DNA of 64,000 nucleotides from assembly GCA_034432095.1 (NCBI GenBank), contig DAOUCV010000021.1, positions 12,752-76,751 of the forward strand. Reading direction: 5' to 3'. The position numbers and the translations under genes are program-made. The stretch is from DAOUCV01 sp034432095. GTDB lineage: Bacteria; Chloroflexota; Dehalococcoidia; Dehalococcoidales; UBA2162. Position 1 is the first letter of the stretch; each line of letters opens with the position of its first letter. The notes below the pieces were generated by a model. That model made no database searches. It saw only the letters and a list, made by a program, of their open reading frames with translations, and had not been told where the DNA came from. Below, piece by piece: positions 26,954-35,796 of the stretch.

Positions 26954-28807
26954 CTAGTATCCCATAGACTTCTTCAGGTCCTGGTCAATCCAGCTGTACA
27001 GGTAGTAGTCAGCTCCGTTCCACAAACCTATTGACGTTTCACCGCTGTAACCCTTTAACCACGGCTGCCAGGCCCTGTACACATATGGTGTTGCGATCGG
27101 TATTATATAGCTCTGGTCAACAATGTATGGATAGACCTCCTTGATCAATCTGGCCTCTTCGGCCTTGTCGAACCAAGCGGCGGTGACATCCTCAAATGCC
27201 TTATCAATACGTGGGTCATAAATATTGCCAGCGTTCACGGGCATTCCCGTCCTCCAAACGTAGAACTCGTATGGTGCCTCAGTCATCGTGTTCTGGAAGG
27301 CACATCCTGGATATGTCCTCTTCGCGCCCACCAGCATAGACATATAGATACCATAGTCCAGCACTTGAATTTCCGCGTCAACGCCGATTTTAGCCCAGTC
27401 GGCTACAATTATGGACAAGAAGTCCGCCTGGCCCAAGGTGCAAATTATACTGGTCTTAAAGCCATTGGGATAACCGGCTTCAGCCAGGAGCTGCTTTGCC
27501 TTATCCGGGTGATACTCAAATAGCTCCCTGGCTGACTGGGGATACTCCTCAAACGGGATGAACCACTGCTTAAGTTCTGGCAGTATTGGATAGGCGAATG
27601 TCTCAGCACGACCCTTATAGTATTGGTCTTTTATTACCTGCCTATCTATAGCCATAGATAAGGCCCGCCGGACCTTGATGTCACTAAAAGGCGTCTGGTC
27701 CACCCTCATGTATATCGTCGAGGTCGCTTCAGCCAGATACTCTCGCCATTTCAGTTGTGGGGCAGTCCTCTTTAAAGACTCTGCAGTGTCAAATGCAAAC
27801 TCCTCTTTGCCCAAACCGTCAACCGCGCCGGTGCGCAGGGCGGCTTGTCGGGTAGACGCATCTGGTATGACCAGTATCTTAGCGCCATCCGGATAGGGCA
27901 TGGTGTCCTCTGGAAAAAGAGGATGCTTCCGCCAGTAGTTAGGATTCCTGACAAAGGTTGCCACAGAACCTCGGACGTAATCCGTCAGTATATATGGCCC
28001 AGTACCAACGTTATTTCTCCAATCACGCATGTCTCCGTATTTATCAATCACTTCATGCGGAATTACAAAGATACAATCACCAACTCTAAGCCATACTCTT
28101 GAGAACCATCCCGGCTTAGTCTTCACGACAACCGTCCACTTGTCAGGTGCTGTTACCGATTCTACAGACTGGTCATAGGGACAAAACATAGCTTGCGGAC
28201 TCATGGGGTTTTTCCACATGCGCAGGAGGGAAAACACCACATCCTCAGCGTTCACCTCCCTACCACCCACCAGTCGGCTCGCCTCGCTGGCCGGGTTAAG
28301 TGCAAAGTGAACCCCTTTGCGCATGTGGAGGACAATGGTGGTTTGATCCGGCCACTCCCAGCTTTCAGCCAAAAGGGGAGCCGGATAGAATCGGGGCTCC
28401 GAAGAACGGAGAAAAGGGAATTCACCAGTGCCTGATGGCCCCCTTGTATAGTCACCGGTGAGTGGTTCCTCACAAGTGAGAGAATTGGCAGTACACTGTA
28501 CATTCAGGCGGTAAGCATCATCAAAGTGCTCTGGGTCTGATGCCAACGCCCACTTCAATATTCCGCCATATTTAGGCTTTTCCACCAATTTCTCAACTAC
28601 TGTCCCATCCCCTTTCTTCAGCCTCAACTTCACCATCTCCGGTCCCGCTTCCTCTTCGACTGCTTCTTCCACTGGTTTTTCTTCCGCTACTACTACTTCT
28701 GCTTTCCCGACCTCTACTTTTTTCGCCGCTTCTTTCGGGGCACAGGATGCTATCACCAGAGATAGCACCATCAGACTGCTCACCACCACCCACACGACCT
28801 TTTTCAT
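26954..28807 (-). CDS. Peptide/nickel-type ABC solute-binding lipoprotein 1
   Basis: 617 residues of the SBP_bac_5 (DppA/OppA) family. A lipoprotein signal ends in VIASC with Cys22 as the lipid attachment site, followed by CAPKEAAKK and an acidic Glu/Val linker (about residues 30-60). The binding domain includes LRKGVHFALNP, DMRDWRNNVGTGPYILTDY and SMAIDRQVIKDQYY. The sequence resembles the second lipoprotein at 43331-45169 throughout, with the same GY end. ATG 28807 has GGAGG ten bases upstream. It probably delivers a peptide-like or other organic solute to a DppBC-type permease such as that at 12.7 kb. The gene lies upstream of the radical enzyme and may supply its substrate, which is inference. 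Confidence 0.92.
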   Translation of the reverse strand: MKKVVWVVVSSLMVLSLVIASCAPKEAAKKVEVGKAEVVVAEEKPVEEAVEEEAGPEMVKLRLKKGDGTVVEKLVEKPKYGGILKWALASDPEHFDDAYRLNVQCTANSLTCEEPLTGDYTRGPSGTGEFPFLRSSEPRFYPAPLLAESWEWPDQTTIVLHMRKGVHFALNPASEASRLVGGREVNAEDVVFSLLRMWKNPMSPQAMFCPYDQSVESVTAPDKWTVVVKTKPGWFSRVWLRVGDCIFVIPHEVIDKYGDMRDWRNNVGTGPYILTDYVRGSVATFVRNPNYWRKHPLFPEDTMPYPDGAKILVIPDASTRQAALRTGAVDGLGKEEFAFDTAESLKRTAPQLKWREYLAEATSTIYMRVDQTPFSDIKVRRALSMAIDRQVIKDQYYKGRAETFAYPILPELKQWFIPFEEYPQSARELFEYHPDKAKQLLAEAGYPNGFKTSIICTLGQADFLSIIVADWAKIGVDAEIQVLDYGIYMSMLVGAKRTYPGCAFQNTMTEAPYEFYVWRTGMPVNAGNIYDPRIDKAFEDVTAAWFDKAEEARLIKEVYPYIVDQSYIIPIATPYVYRAWQPWLKGYSGETSIGLWNGADYYLYSWIDQDLKKSMGY

Positions 28808-28822
28808 CTTGAGTTAACCTCC

Positions 28823-28907
28823 TCTCTTGGCACTGTAATGTCCTTGACTATTATCCTTTACCATTTCAGTTGTCTTGTCTCAGTAATGCACCTCCTTTGC
28901 CAAGAGA
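28823..28907 (-). promoter_or_regulatory. Long-range RNA stem abutting the Shine-Dalgarno of solute-binding gene 1
   Basis: In the minus-strand mRNA, TCTCTTGGCA (28898-28907) is exactly complementary to TGCCAAGAGA (28823-28832), which touches the GGAGG of the gene. Between them lies AAAGGAGGTGC, a second Shine-Dalgarno-like site also found in the leader of the second solute-binding gene. Pairing could mask or expose the ribosome site. Confidence 0.5.
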
Positions 28908-28924
28908 TTGTCTCCATTAAACCA

Positions 28925-28972
28925 AAAGGACACCGGCAACCGCCATAATACTTAGCGGTTCTGATGTCCTTT
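28925..28972 (-). promoter_or_regulatory. Imperfect hairpin in the leader of solute-binding gene 1
   Basis: AAAGGACA...AACCGC pairs with GCGGTT...TGTCCTTT, with a symmetrical five-base internal loop and an 11-base apical loop. It lies between the promoter and the gene, so it is a leader element, not a terminator of another gene. It has no U-run. I could not match it to a riboswitch class. Confidence 0.5.
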
Positions 28973-29031
28973 ATTGCATCGTCCTACCTCTCCGTCTTTA
29001 GGTGATTTTTACCTTTTCTACTTGTGGCACC

Positions 29032-29060
29032 AGTTTAACCTTGTTCTCGGGATTTGTCAA
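29032..29060 (-). promoter_or_regulatory. Promoter of solute-binding gene 1
   Basis: Minus strand: perfect TTGACA (29055-29060), 17-base spacer starting AATCCC, and TAAACT (29032-29037). The same TTGACAAATCCC core occurs before the second solute-binding gene. Confidence 0.7.
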
Positions 29061-29312
29061 GCAGAGTTAGTCCCCGAACGGCCGAGCAATTCTGGCTTCG
29101 ACTGCACAAAATGAGTAAACGTTTCCTCCCCCTTCTGTCAATAATCACCCCTGCTGCCTTGATAATGTGGCGGTAAGGCTCACAGGCGCTCGGTGAGCCG
29201 GTGGGCATTGTGGCCGGTTTTGGATGCGCGCAAACAAATTGTAGAAAATAAGCTAGAAAGGTGCTATGATAAAAGACGGTGTCAAAAAAAGCCAGAAGGA
29301 GGTAGTATTTAA

Positions 29313-30539
29313 ATGGAGTTTAGAATGTCGCGAGAGCAGGAACTCTTCAAGAGGGCTTTGCGAGAGTACTGCCAGAAGAATGTTGAGCCCAGGGCCAGAG
29401 CCATAGACGAAGCCGAGGCTGGCATCCCTGATGACATCATAAAGGGGTTAGCTGAACTAGGTGTTTTCGGCTGCACTATCCCCGAGAAGTATGGCGGTTC
29501 GGCTTTGCCGGGTGAGGAGATGCAATATGCCAACATCGCCATCCAGGAATTGGGCTATGCTGAACTGAGCATGTCTCTCCCGGTTTACGCGTTGCTTACC
29601 ATTGGTTGGGGAGGGATGTTCCTGAGTCTTTATGCTAACGAGGAAGTGAAAAGGGAAATATTACCCAGAATAGCTTCGGGTGAGTGGTCCTGGGGAATCA
29701 ACGTTACTGAACCAGGGGGAGGCTCGGATGTAGCCGCTATCAAGACTACAGCCATCAGAAAAGGAGACAAGTTCATCATAAATGGTGAGAAAGCCTATAT
29801 CAGTTCGGTAGCCGAGTGTCAGGTGAGGGGAGGGGGACACTGTAGTCTCTTCGTTACCGACCCTGCCAAGGGTATCAGGGGCGGGATGACCCTTTTTGCC
29901 ACAATACCAAACCAGCTTAAGGGTATAACCAGCACCACCTACAAGGATATGGGGCGGATGGGTCTCTCTACCGGGGGATTCACCTATAAAGACACGGAGA
30001 TTTCGGATAAGTATATCCTTGGCGAGGAAGGGAGGGGCTTCTACCGTTGTATGGAGGGCTTTAATATCGCCAGAGCCGTGGTTTCGGCTGCCTGTCTGGG
30101 TGGTGCTGAGAAAATGCTGGAAATAGCCGTTGAGTACGCTAGGCAGAGAAAGGCATTTGGTCGGCCGATAGGCAAGTTTCAAGGTGTATCTTTCATTCTA
30201 GCTGAGCTCCAGACCCGTCTGGACATGCTCAAACTCCTGCTGCAAAAGGGATGCTGGATGATAGATAAGTACTACAGCGACCCGGGCAGCTTCACCCAGA
30301 AAGAGATAAATGTGGTCATTGCCCAGTGCAAGTGGCTGGCTCCCGAGCTGGCGGTGGAGGTTGCCAGGAGAGCCATCCAGATACTCGGTGGCTTTGGCTA
30401 TACCAAAGAATCTCCCCTCGAGATGGGCATGAGAGGGGCTATGTCCTACGTTGCCGGGGCTGAAGGAGCCGAGAATATCATGAAGCAGATTATTGCCAGA
30501 GACGCTTTTGGTGAAGAGTTCGTCGCCACCCGTCTATAA
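29313..30539 (+). CDS. Acyl-CoA dehydrogenase
   Basis: 408 residues, FAD-dependent alpha,beta-desaturation of an acyl-CoA, cytoplasmic. It shows the N-terminal helical domain, the FAD/substrate segment WGINVTEPGGGSDVAAI, RKAFGRPIGKFQ, and QILGGFGYTKESPLE. The probable catalytic base is Glu384 in GAEGAENIM, matching the YEGT position of the family. ATG 29313 with AGAAGGAGG upstream. It is the first gene of an operon with fixC, fixX, etfB and etfA, so its electrons go through ETF to the FixCX quinone reductase. With the CoA-transferases nearby, a BbsG-like role on a CoA-activated dicarboxylate is possible but not shown. Confidence 0.93.
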   Translation: MEFRMSREQELFKRALREYCQKNVEPRARAIDEAEAGIPDDIIKGLAELGVFGCTIPEKYGGSALPGEEMQYANIAIQELGYAELSMSLPVYALLTIGWGGMFLSLYANEEVKREILPRIASGEWSWGINVTEPGGGSDVAAIKTTAIRKGDKFIINGEKAYISSVAECQVRGGGHCSLFVTDPAKGIRGGMTLFATIPNQLKGITSTTYKDMGRMGLSTGGFTYKDTEISDKYILGEEGRGFYRCMEGFNIARAVVSAACLGGAEKMLEIAVEYARQRKAFGRPIGKFQGVSFILAELQTRLDMLKLLLQKGCWMIDKYYSDPGSFTQKEINVVIAQCKWLAPELAVEVARRAIQILGGFGYTKESPLEMGMRGAMSYVAGAEGAENIMKQIIARDAFGEEFVATRL

Positions 30540-30581
30540 GGGGGTTAGCCGAAATCTCCGAAAATTCAGCGAGGATAATGC

Positions 30582-31871
30582 GTGGAGAAGTTTGATGTCA
30601 TCGTAGTTGGAGGTGGGTTGGCGGGACTTTCAGCCGCTTACTGTTTGGCTAAAGACGGAGCTGGAGTTCTGGTTGTAGAGAGAGGGGATTACTCAGGAGC
30701 CAAGAATGTTACCGGTGGCAGACTTTACCTGAATCCGGTTAGAGAGGTCCTACCAGATATCTGGGAGCAGGCTCCTCTTGAGAGATATGTCGCCAGAGAG
30801 AGAATAAGCCTGATGGGGGCAAGCTCCTCGGTCTCCATTGAGTTATCAAGCGAAAGGTTCAGGCAGAAACCCTATCACAGCTATACCATCCTCCGTGGCA
30901 GGTTTGACCGATGGCTTGCGGACAAAGTTGCCAAAGCCGGCGGTATGGTGGTAACGAAGAACAAGGTCGATGACCTGATATTAGAGGATGGAAAGGTCAA
31001 GGGGATAGTCGCCGGGGGAGACAATGTCTATGCCGATGTAGTCCTTGCCGCCGATGGCGTTATGTCTCAAATGGCGGAGAAGGCGGGCTTGAGGGCAAGC
31101 CGTAACCCCAGGGACTTTGCCGTCAGCGTAAAGGAGGTTATTGAACTTGCCCCTCAAACGATAGAGGCACGGTTCAATCTGAAAGAGGGTGAGGGGCTGG
31201 CAGAAACATTCGTTGGTTCCCTGACCAAAGGGATGTTCGGGGGAGGCTTTTTATATACCAATATTAGTAGCCTCTCTCTCGGCATCGTGGTAAGAATACT
31301 GGACTTGATGGCAAAAGACCCTCCCGTTGAATTGCCCCAGCTACTGGAGGACTTCAAGCTCCGTCCTGAAATCAGCCGTCTCATCGCCGGGGGAGAGACC
31401 ATTGAATACTCCGCTCATGTGATTCCTGAGGGTGGCATTAACACTCTGCCTCGTCTTTATTCTGATGGCATCTTGCTCGCCGGGGATGCGGCTGGTTTTG
31501 CCCTCAACACCGGGCTCACGGTTAGGGGGATGGAGTTTGCTATAGCCTCCGGTGTTCTGGCAGCCAAAGCCATCAAAATAGCCCGCAGCAAAAATGATTT
31601 CTCCAGTGAGTCTCTCTCCAGTTATGAAAGCCTGCTGAGGGAAAGTTTTGTCTTAAAGGACCTGCATACTTTTAAGAATGCCCCCCGCTTCTTTGACAAT
31701 CCCAGGCTCTTTACCCTTTATCCCCAAACGGTCTGCGATGTTATGGAAAAACTTATGCTTATCGAGGACAAACCGAAGAAGAAAATGTCAAGCACGGTGT
31801 TCCGTGAAATCAGAAGCAAACTGGGTCTTCTTCCAGTATTGAAGGACGCCTTGCGAGCTTTCAGGATATAA
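30582..31871 (+). CDS. fixC: Electron-transfer-flavoprotein:quinone oxidoreductase, FixC type
   Basis: 429 residues. The N-terminal FAD-binding motif is VIVVGGGLAGLSAAYCLA, followed by GAKNVTGGRLY and, further on, GILLAGDAAGFALNTGLTVRG. It is a membrane-associated flavoprotein that takes electrons from ETF and passes them towards quinone together with FixX. The start is GTG 30582 with GCGAGG upstream. It lies 42 bp after the acyl-CoA dehydrogenase and 2 bp before fixX. Confidence 0.93.
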   Translation: MEKFDVIVVGGGLAGLSAAYCLAKDGAGVLVVERGDYSGAKNVTGGRLYLNPVREVLPDIWEQAPLERYVARERISLMGASSSVSIELSSERFRQKPYHSYTILRGRFDRWLADKVAKAGGMVVTKNKVDDLILEDGKVKGIVAGGDNVYADVVLAADGVMSQMAEKAGLRASRNPRDFAVSVKEVIELAPQTIEARFNLKEGEGLAETFVGSLTKGMFGGGFLYTNISSLSLGIVVRILDLMAKDPPVELPQLLEDFKLRPEISRLIAGGETIEYSAHVIPEGGINTLPRLYSDGILLAGDAAGFALNTGLTVRGMEFAIASGVLAAKAIKIARSKNDFSSESLSSYESLLRESFVLKDLHTFKNAPRFFDNPRLFTLYPQTVCDVMEKLMLIEDKPKKKMSSTVFREIRSKLGLLPVLKDALRAFRI

Positions 31872-31873
31872 AA

Positions 31874-32152
31874 ATGGCGGTAAACATAAAAGCAAAACTG
31901 GGTCTGGATACCATCAAGGCTGATACCCAAAAGCACATCAGCATTGACCGAAAGATATGTAAGGGCTGTAAAGAGCGTTATTGTCTCTATGTATGCCCGG
32001 CAAAGGTCTATACCTTGAACAGGGATGGTGAGATTGAGCTGGACCTCGATGGATGTCTGGAGTGTGGAACTTGCAAGATTGCTTGTGTGAGAAATGCGGT
32101 GGACTGGAATTACCCCAGGGGCGGGTTCGGCGTCCAGTACAAGTATGGCTAG
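31874..32152 (+). CDS. fixX: Ferredoxin-like FixX
   Basis: 92 residues. Two cluster motifs, CKGCKERYCLYVCP and CLECGTCKIAC, are followed by the FixX-specific end WNYPRGGFGVQYKYG. It carries the [4Fe-4S] cluster of the ETF:quinone oxidoreductase complex and works with the FixC protein upstream. Translation is probably coupled, since ATG 31874 is two bases after the fixC stop. Confidence 0.93.
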   Translation: MAVNIKAKLGLDTIKADTQKHISIDRKICKGCKERYCLYVCPAKVYTLNRDGEIELDLDGCLECGTCKIACVRNAVDWNYPRGGFGVQYKYG

Positions 32153-32179
32153 TAAAACCAGAAAGGAAGGGCAAAGAAT

Positions 32180-32962
32180 ATGGACTTAATTGTATGTTTA
32201 AAACAGAATGTTGATATGAAACAGATTCGGATTAAAAAGGATACCAGAGAGCCGGTATTGGAGGGGCTGCCGCTCGTGTTTGGCGATATGGACAAGAACG
32301 CCCTTGAGGAAGCGGTAAGAATTAAGGAGAAGGAGGGGGGCAAGGTAATCGCACTATCCGTAGGCTCGCCAAAACTCAGGGATACCATTAAGGATGCCCT
32401 GGCTGCCGGAGCCGATGAAGCCGTTATTCTCATCGACCCGCTGTTCAGTAACCTCGATTCGGCGAGAACGGCTAAGGTCTTGGCTAAAGCCATAAAGAAA
32501 ATTGGAAAGTACGACCTTATCCTTCTGGCTGAGGGCTCCACCGACAATTACTCCGGTCAGATGGGCTCAAGATTGGCTGAGCTTCTGGATTTACCGGCGA
32601 TTACCTATGTCCGACAATTGGAGCATACTGGTAGTAAAGTGAGGGCGACCCGAAATATGGAGGAGAGTTTTGAGGTCGTAGAGGCTGAGCTCCCGGCGTT
32701 GATTACCGTCACCAGCGGCATAAACGAGCCGAGGATTCCCTCCTTAATGCAGATTTTGCGGGCGGCAAAGAAGCCGGTACAGGAATGGAAGAGTTCTGAT
32801 ATCGGTATTACTGACACAGAGCTTGGAGATATGGATACGGAAATACTGAGTAATCTAGCCCCGGTGGAACAGAGAAAGAAGGTCATCTTCGAAGGTAAGC
32901 TGGATGAAGATATTGTTAGTCTGGTCAATTCGCTTATCAAGGAGGGAGTACTGGGAGGCTAA
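32180..32962 (+). CDS. etfB: Electron transfer flavoprotein beta subunit
   Basis: 260 residues with the EtfB N-terminus MDLIVCLKQNVD, GSTDNYSGQMGSRLAELL, and the recognition-loop region LPALITVTSGINEPRIPS. It pairs with EtfA directly downstream (2 bp gap). It carries electrons from the acyl-CoA dehydrogenase of this operon. ATG 32180 follows GGAAGGG. The presence of FixCX suggests either ordinary ETF-to-quinone transfer or a confurcating/bifurcating Fix-type system; sequence alone does not decide. Confidence 0.93.
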   Translation: MDLIVCLKQNVDMKQIRIKKDTREPVLEGLPLVFGDMDKNALEEAVRIKEKEGGKVIALSVGSPKLRDTIKDALAAGADEAVILIDPLFSNLDSARTAKVLAKAIKKIGKYDLILLAEGSTDNYSGQMGSRLAELLDLPAITYVRQLEHTGSKVRATRNMEESFEVVEAELPALITVTSGINEPRIPSLMQILRAAKKPVQEWKSSDIGITDTELGDMDTEILSNLAPVEQRKKVIFEGKLDEDIVSLVNSLIKEGVLGG

Positions 32963-32964
32963 CT

Positions 32965-33921
32965 ATGAGGGAGATGCTAGTTTTTTGTGAGAAAGATGAG
33001 GTTGCCTTTGAGCTTTTGTCCTGGGGTAGCAAGGTTAAAGACAGCCTGAAGGCTAAGCTTTCAGCGGCAGTCTTGGGGAAGGGTGGACAAGAAAAGGTAA
33101 CTGACTACCTTGCCTACGGTGCTGATAAAGTATATCTAGCCAAGGACGCCTTGCTCACCGACTTCTACGCTGATGTCTACACCGAAGCCCTTTGTCAGAT
33201 AGTGAGTAGCTATGGGCCGGAGATTATACTCATCGGTTGCACACGGAGAGGTAAGGAGCTGGCGCCCAGGGTAGCTCAGAGATTGGGAGCGGGCTACGTT
33301 AGCAGTGCCACTGGCATCCAGGTCAAAGATGGAGAATTATTGATAGATAGATACATGCTGGGGGGAAACACCGTGTCGTCCCAGCTCATCAAGACAGCAA
33401 AAAAGGTGGTCTCGGTGATGCCGAAGACCTTTGAGCTGGGTAAGAAAGAAACGAGGCAGGGCGAAGTTATTGAGGTTCCTCTGAAGCTTAAAGAGCCGAG
33501 GCTTAAAATAGTGGAGAAAAAGCCAAAGGGAGGTGAAACGGTCAGTCTGGAGGAAGCCCAGACTCTGGTCTGTGTCGGCAGAGGGCTGAATAAGAAGGAG
33601 GACCTGCCCCTTATTGAAGCGCTGGCGAAAGCCTTGAAGGCTGAGATAGGCGGTACTCGACCACTTACCCACGAATGGCAATGGTTATCCGAGGAGAGGG
33701 AGGTGGGTCTATCAGGTAAGAAGTGTAAACCCCGCCTCTACGTCTCCATCGGAATTTCCGGCCAGATTCAGCATACGGTGGGGATTCGCGATGCCAAAAT
33801 TATCGTAGCCATCAATAAAGACAAGAACGCCCCCATATTTGACATAACTGACTACGGGATAGTGGGAGACCTTTATCAGGTATTACCCAAGCTCACCGAG
33901 AAAATCCAGAGCGCCTCGTAG
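32965..33921 (+). CDS. etfA: Electron transfer flavoprotein alpha subunit
   Basis: 318 residues. The C-terminal FAD domain is clear: VCVGRGLNKKEDLP, VGLSGKKCKPRLYVSIGISG, QHTVGIRDAKIIVAINKD and the end motif FDITDYGIVGDLYQVLP. No extra ferredoxin domain is fused. It is the last gene of the acyl-CoA dehydrogenase operon and is followed by a perfect hairpin at 33943-33976. Confidence 0.93.
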   Translation: MREMLVFCEKDEVAFELLSWGSKVKDSLKAKLSAAVLGKGGQEKVTDYLAYGADKVYLAKDALLTDFYADVYTEALCQIVSSYGPEIILIGCTRRGKELAPRVAQRLGAGYVSSATGIQVKDGELLIDRYMLGGNTVSSQLIKTAKKVVSVMPKTFELGKKETRQGEVIEVPLKLKEPRLKIVEKKPKGGETVSLEEAQTLVCVGRGLNKKEDLPLIEALAKALKAEIGGTRPLTHEWQWLSEEREVGLSGKKCKPRLYVSIGISGQIQHTVGIRDAKIIVAINKDKNAPIFDITDYGIVGDLYQVLPKLTEKIQSAS

Positions 33922-33942
33922 GCTGTTTAGCCCGGGTCATTT

Positions 33943-33976
33943 AGAGAGGGCAGGGGATGAATCCCCTGCCCTCTCT
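33943..33976 (+). terminator. Perfect hairpin after etfA
   Basis: A 16-base arm (33943-33958) and its exact complement (33961-33976), giving at least a 14-bp GC-rich stem with a short loop, 22 bases after the etfA stop. It lacks a following U-run. Inner sequence GGGGATGAATCCCC is like that of the hairpin at 43282-43321. Confidence 0.65.
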
Positions 33977-34081
33977 TGCTGTCGGGGGCACACTCTAGCT
34001 AATCAACGGACTTGAACAGCCGGGTAAGCCCGCCCGGCGTTCTCGGCTTATAGATGCGGACGGCATTACCACCAGCCGCTC

Positions 34082-34933
34082 TTACTTATATTTTTTCTCT
34101 GACCAGTGTCTTTCCCCCGGTGCACCCTTAAATTGTGGTGCTCTCTTCTCGATGAAAGACATTACTCCTTCTTTCATGTCGTCACGAAATTGGGTCATCA
34201 GTATCTCATCGGCTTGCATTTCAGCCCGCCCGACGGCTTCTATGCTCATCGAAAGGCCTTCATTCACCAGCCTCTTAATCAAACTTATTGCCTTGGCCGG
34301 GCCCCGGGCGAGCTTTTCGGCAAATTCCTTTACCCTCTCCTCAAATTCATCGGCGGGATAGACGTGGTTCACCAGTCCCCACTCCTGGGCTTGCCGGGCA
34401 TCAATAAGCTCGCCCAGCATCAGCATTTCCTTGGCCCGGTGTGGACCTATAAGCCGCGGTAGCAACCATTGCCCGTAGCCGGAAGAGACGAACCCTCTCC
34501 TGATGAAGAATTCACCGAAAGAGGCATTCTCGGAAGCCAATATTATGTCGCTCTCCAGCACAATGCTTAAGCCCCCGCCGACTGCCACACCATTAACGGC
34601 GGCTATCACCGGCTTGGGTAAATCCCATAACTCAAGACCAATCTCCCAGGGTGACCCGCTGGGAGCGCCCTCCTCTCCTCTGGGTCCACCTCTAAATTCC
34701 CCCCGGACCGCTTGAGCCTGTTCGCGCACATCCCTCCCGGCGGCAAAGCCGCGCCCTTTCCCGGTTACCACCATCACTCTCACTTCGTCATCGTAGCGTA
34801 CCTGTCTAATTGCCCGGTGGAATTCTACGTGTAACGCCTGGCTTAATGCGTTCAGCACCTCAGGACGGTTAAAAATTACCCAGGCTACGCCATTCTCTTT
34901 TTTGAAAATTAGGTCTTTATATTCGTATGCCAT
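34082..34933 (-). CDS. Crotonase-superfamily protein (enoyl-CoA hydratase/isomerase-like)
   Basis: 283 residues. GVAWVIFNRPEVLNALSQAL, the oxyanion segment FAAGRDVRE, and VNGVAVGGGLSIVLESDIILAS are typical. The positions of the two catalytic glutamates of crotonase read LSIVLE and FFIRRG, so a standard hydratase mechanism is unlikely. ATG 34933 with GAAGGGA upstream. It stands alone on the minus strand between the ETF operon and the AOR operon. It may be an isomerase or hydrolase for a CoA intermediate of the local pathway. Confidence 0.87.
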   Translation of the reverse strand: MAYEYKDLIFKKENGVAWVIFNRPEVLNALSQALHVEFHRAIRQVRYDDEVRVMVVTGKGRGFAAGRDVREQAQAVRGEFRGGPRGEEGAPSGSPWEIGLELWDLPKPVIAAVNGVAVGGGLSIVLESDIILASENASFGEFFIRRGFVSSGYGQWLLPRLIGPHRAKEMLMLGELIDARQAQEWGLVNHVYPADEFEERVKEFAEKLARGPAKAISLIKRLVNEGLSMSIEAVGRAEMQADEILMTQFRDDMKEGVMSFIEKRAPQFKGAPGERHWSEKKYK

Positions 34934-35244
34934 GCTATTCCCTTCTTTCCTCTAATTAAATTTCTTTAAAAAGTTCTGCTTAACTTTGCCTCTCTCACCT
35001 CCTTGTCTGATGTGGTGGACATGCAAACGCTATCAACCTGAGTGTAATTCGTCCTTTTGGTAGATAGCTATGTTAACATTTCCCTCCCGGGTTTTCAATG
35101 AATATCCAGAGGGGGTTAAAGAGGGGTGCTCGCCCTTCTTCAAAAACTTCCCCCTCTCCTTTTAAGGAACTGGTTACTGGAGAGTTGCCCGGCAGGTTTG
35201 ACAAGCTAATGTAGTTCCTGTTACAGTATTTAACCAGATAAATT
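34934..35244. other. Divergent intergenic region before the AOR operon
   Basis: 311 bases. It holds the plus-strand promoter at 35198-35227 and a short inverted repeat (AGAGGGG ... CCCCTCT, about 35118-35157). No gene seen. Confidence 0.55.
35198..35227 (+). promoter_or_regulatory. Promoter of the ferredoxin-AOR operon
   Basis: Perfect TTGACA at 35198-35203, an 18-base spacer and TACAGT at 35222-35227, the same -10 as the rnpB promoter. The leader would be only about ten bases, which fits the weak ribosome site of the first gene. Confidence 0.65.
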
Positions 35245-35796
35245 ATGGAAGAGAAGATTATCGTATTTGACCCGGTTCTATGCACCGGGTGTATGCGTTG
35301 CATGACCACCTGTTCCACCTATAATGTTGGTGCGACAAGCCTATCCAAATCCCGCATTCATATTGTGAGACACGAGGGGCACGCTATTACTAGGATAGAT
35401 GAAGAGGATGAGCTCATCTTTGAAGCTCTTACCTGTCGGCAGTGTGATAAGCCATATTGCCTGTATTTCTGTCCGGTGCAGGCTATTGAGAAAAACAGGG
35501 ACACAGGAGCCATAACCATCAACTACGATAGATGCATCGGTTGCCGGATGTGTATGGTCGGCTGCCCTTTTGGTGCGGTTCTCTACGATGCCGGCAGAAA
35601 ACGGGTTATGAAATGCGAGTTCTGCGGTGGAGACCCGCAGTGTGTGAAGTTTTGTCCCACCGGTGCCCTACAGTTCCTGCCCAAAGGTCTTGCCCAGATA
35701 CCCAAAATAGACCGCCTGGCTAGAAAAATAATTGAGCTTCGGCCGAGAGCCACCGAAGAAATCCCTGCTGGAGAGAGGAAAAATGTCAGTCCCTAA
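35245..35796 (+). CDS. Four-cluster ferredoxin, partner of the AOR enzyme (BamC-like)
   Basis: 183 residues with 16 Cys in four groups: CTGCMRCMTTC, CRQCDKPYCLYFC, CIGCRMCMVGC and CEFCGGDPQCVKFC. This is the DmsB/HycB-type arrangement for four [4Fe-4S] clusters. It probably passes electrons to or from the tungsten enzyme encoded next, whose start lies inside the end of this gene (14-base overlap). Such ferredoxins accompany AOR-family enzymes, including BamB of class II benzoyl-CoA reductase. No signal peptide, hence cytoplasmic. The ATG at 35245 has a poor Shine-Dalgarno but a promoter close by. Confidence 0.88.
   Translation: MEEKIIVFDPVLCTGCMRCMTTCSTYNVGATSLSKSRIHIVRHEGHAITRIDEEDELIFEALTCRQCDKPYCLYFCPVQAIEKNRDTGAITINYDRCIGCRMCMVGCPFGAVLYDAGRKRVMKCEFCGGDPQCVKFCPTGALQFLPKGLAQIPKIDRLARKIIELRPRATEEIPAGERKNVSP

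Larger units (their letters stand above)
28808..29312. other. Divergent regulatory region between solute-binding gene and acyl-CoA dehydrogenase operon
   Basis: 505 bases. Minus-strand promoter at 29032-29060, a leader hairpin at 28925-28972, and a 10-bp inverted repeat that reaches the Shine-Dalgarno of the solute-binding gene. Plus-strand: a possible -10 TATGAT at 29265-29270 for the dehydrogenase operon, with no good -35. No gene seen. Confidence 0.6.

Noticed and set aside
28925..28972. c-di-GMP or T-box riboswitch in the solute-binding leader
   Set aside because: Some words recall the GEMM motif, but the conserved GGCAAACC and GACGCAAAGC blocks and the T-box sequence are absent.
29239..29270. 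Promoter for the acyl-CoA dehydrogenase operon
   Set aside because: TATGAT is a fair -10 but the only -35 (TTGTAG) is weak and 20 bases away, so it is not listed as a feature.
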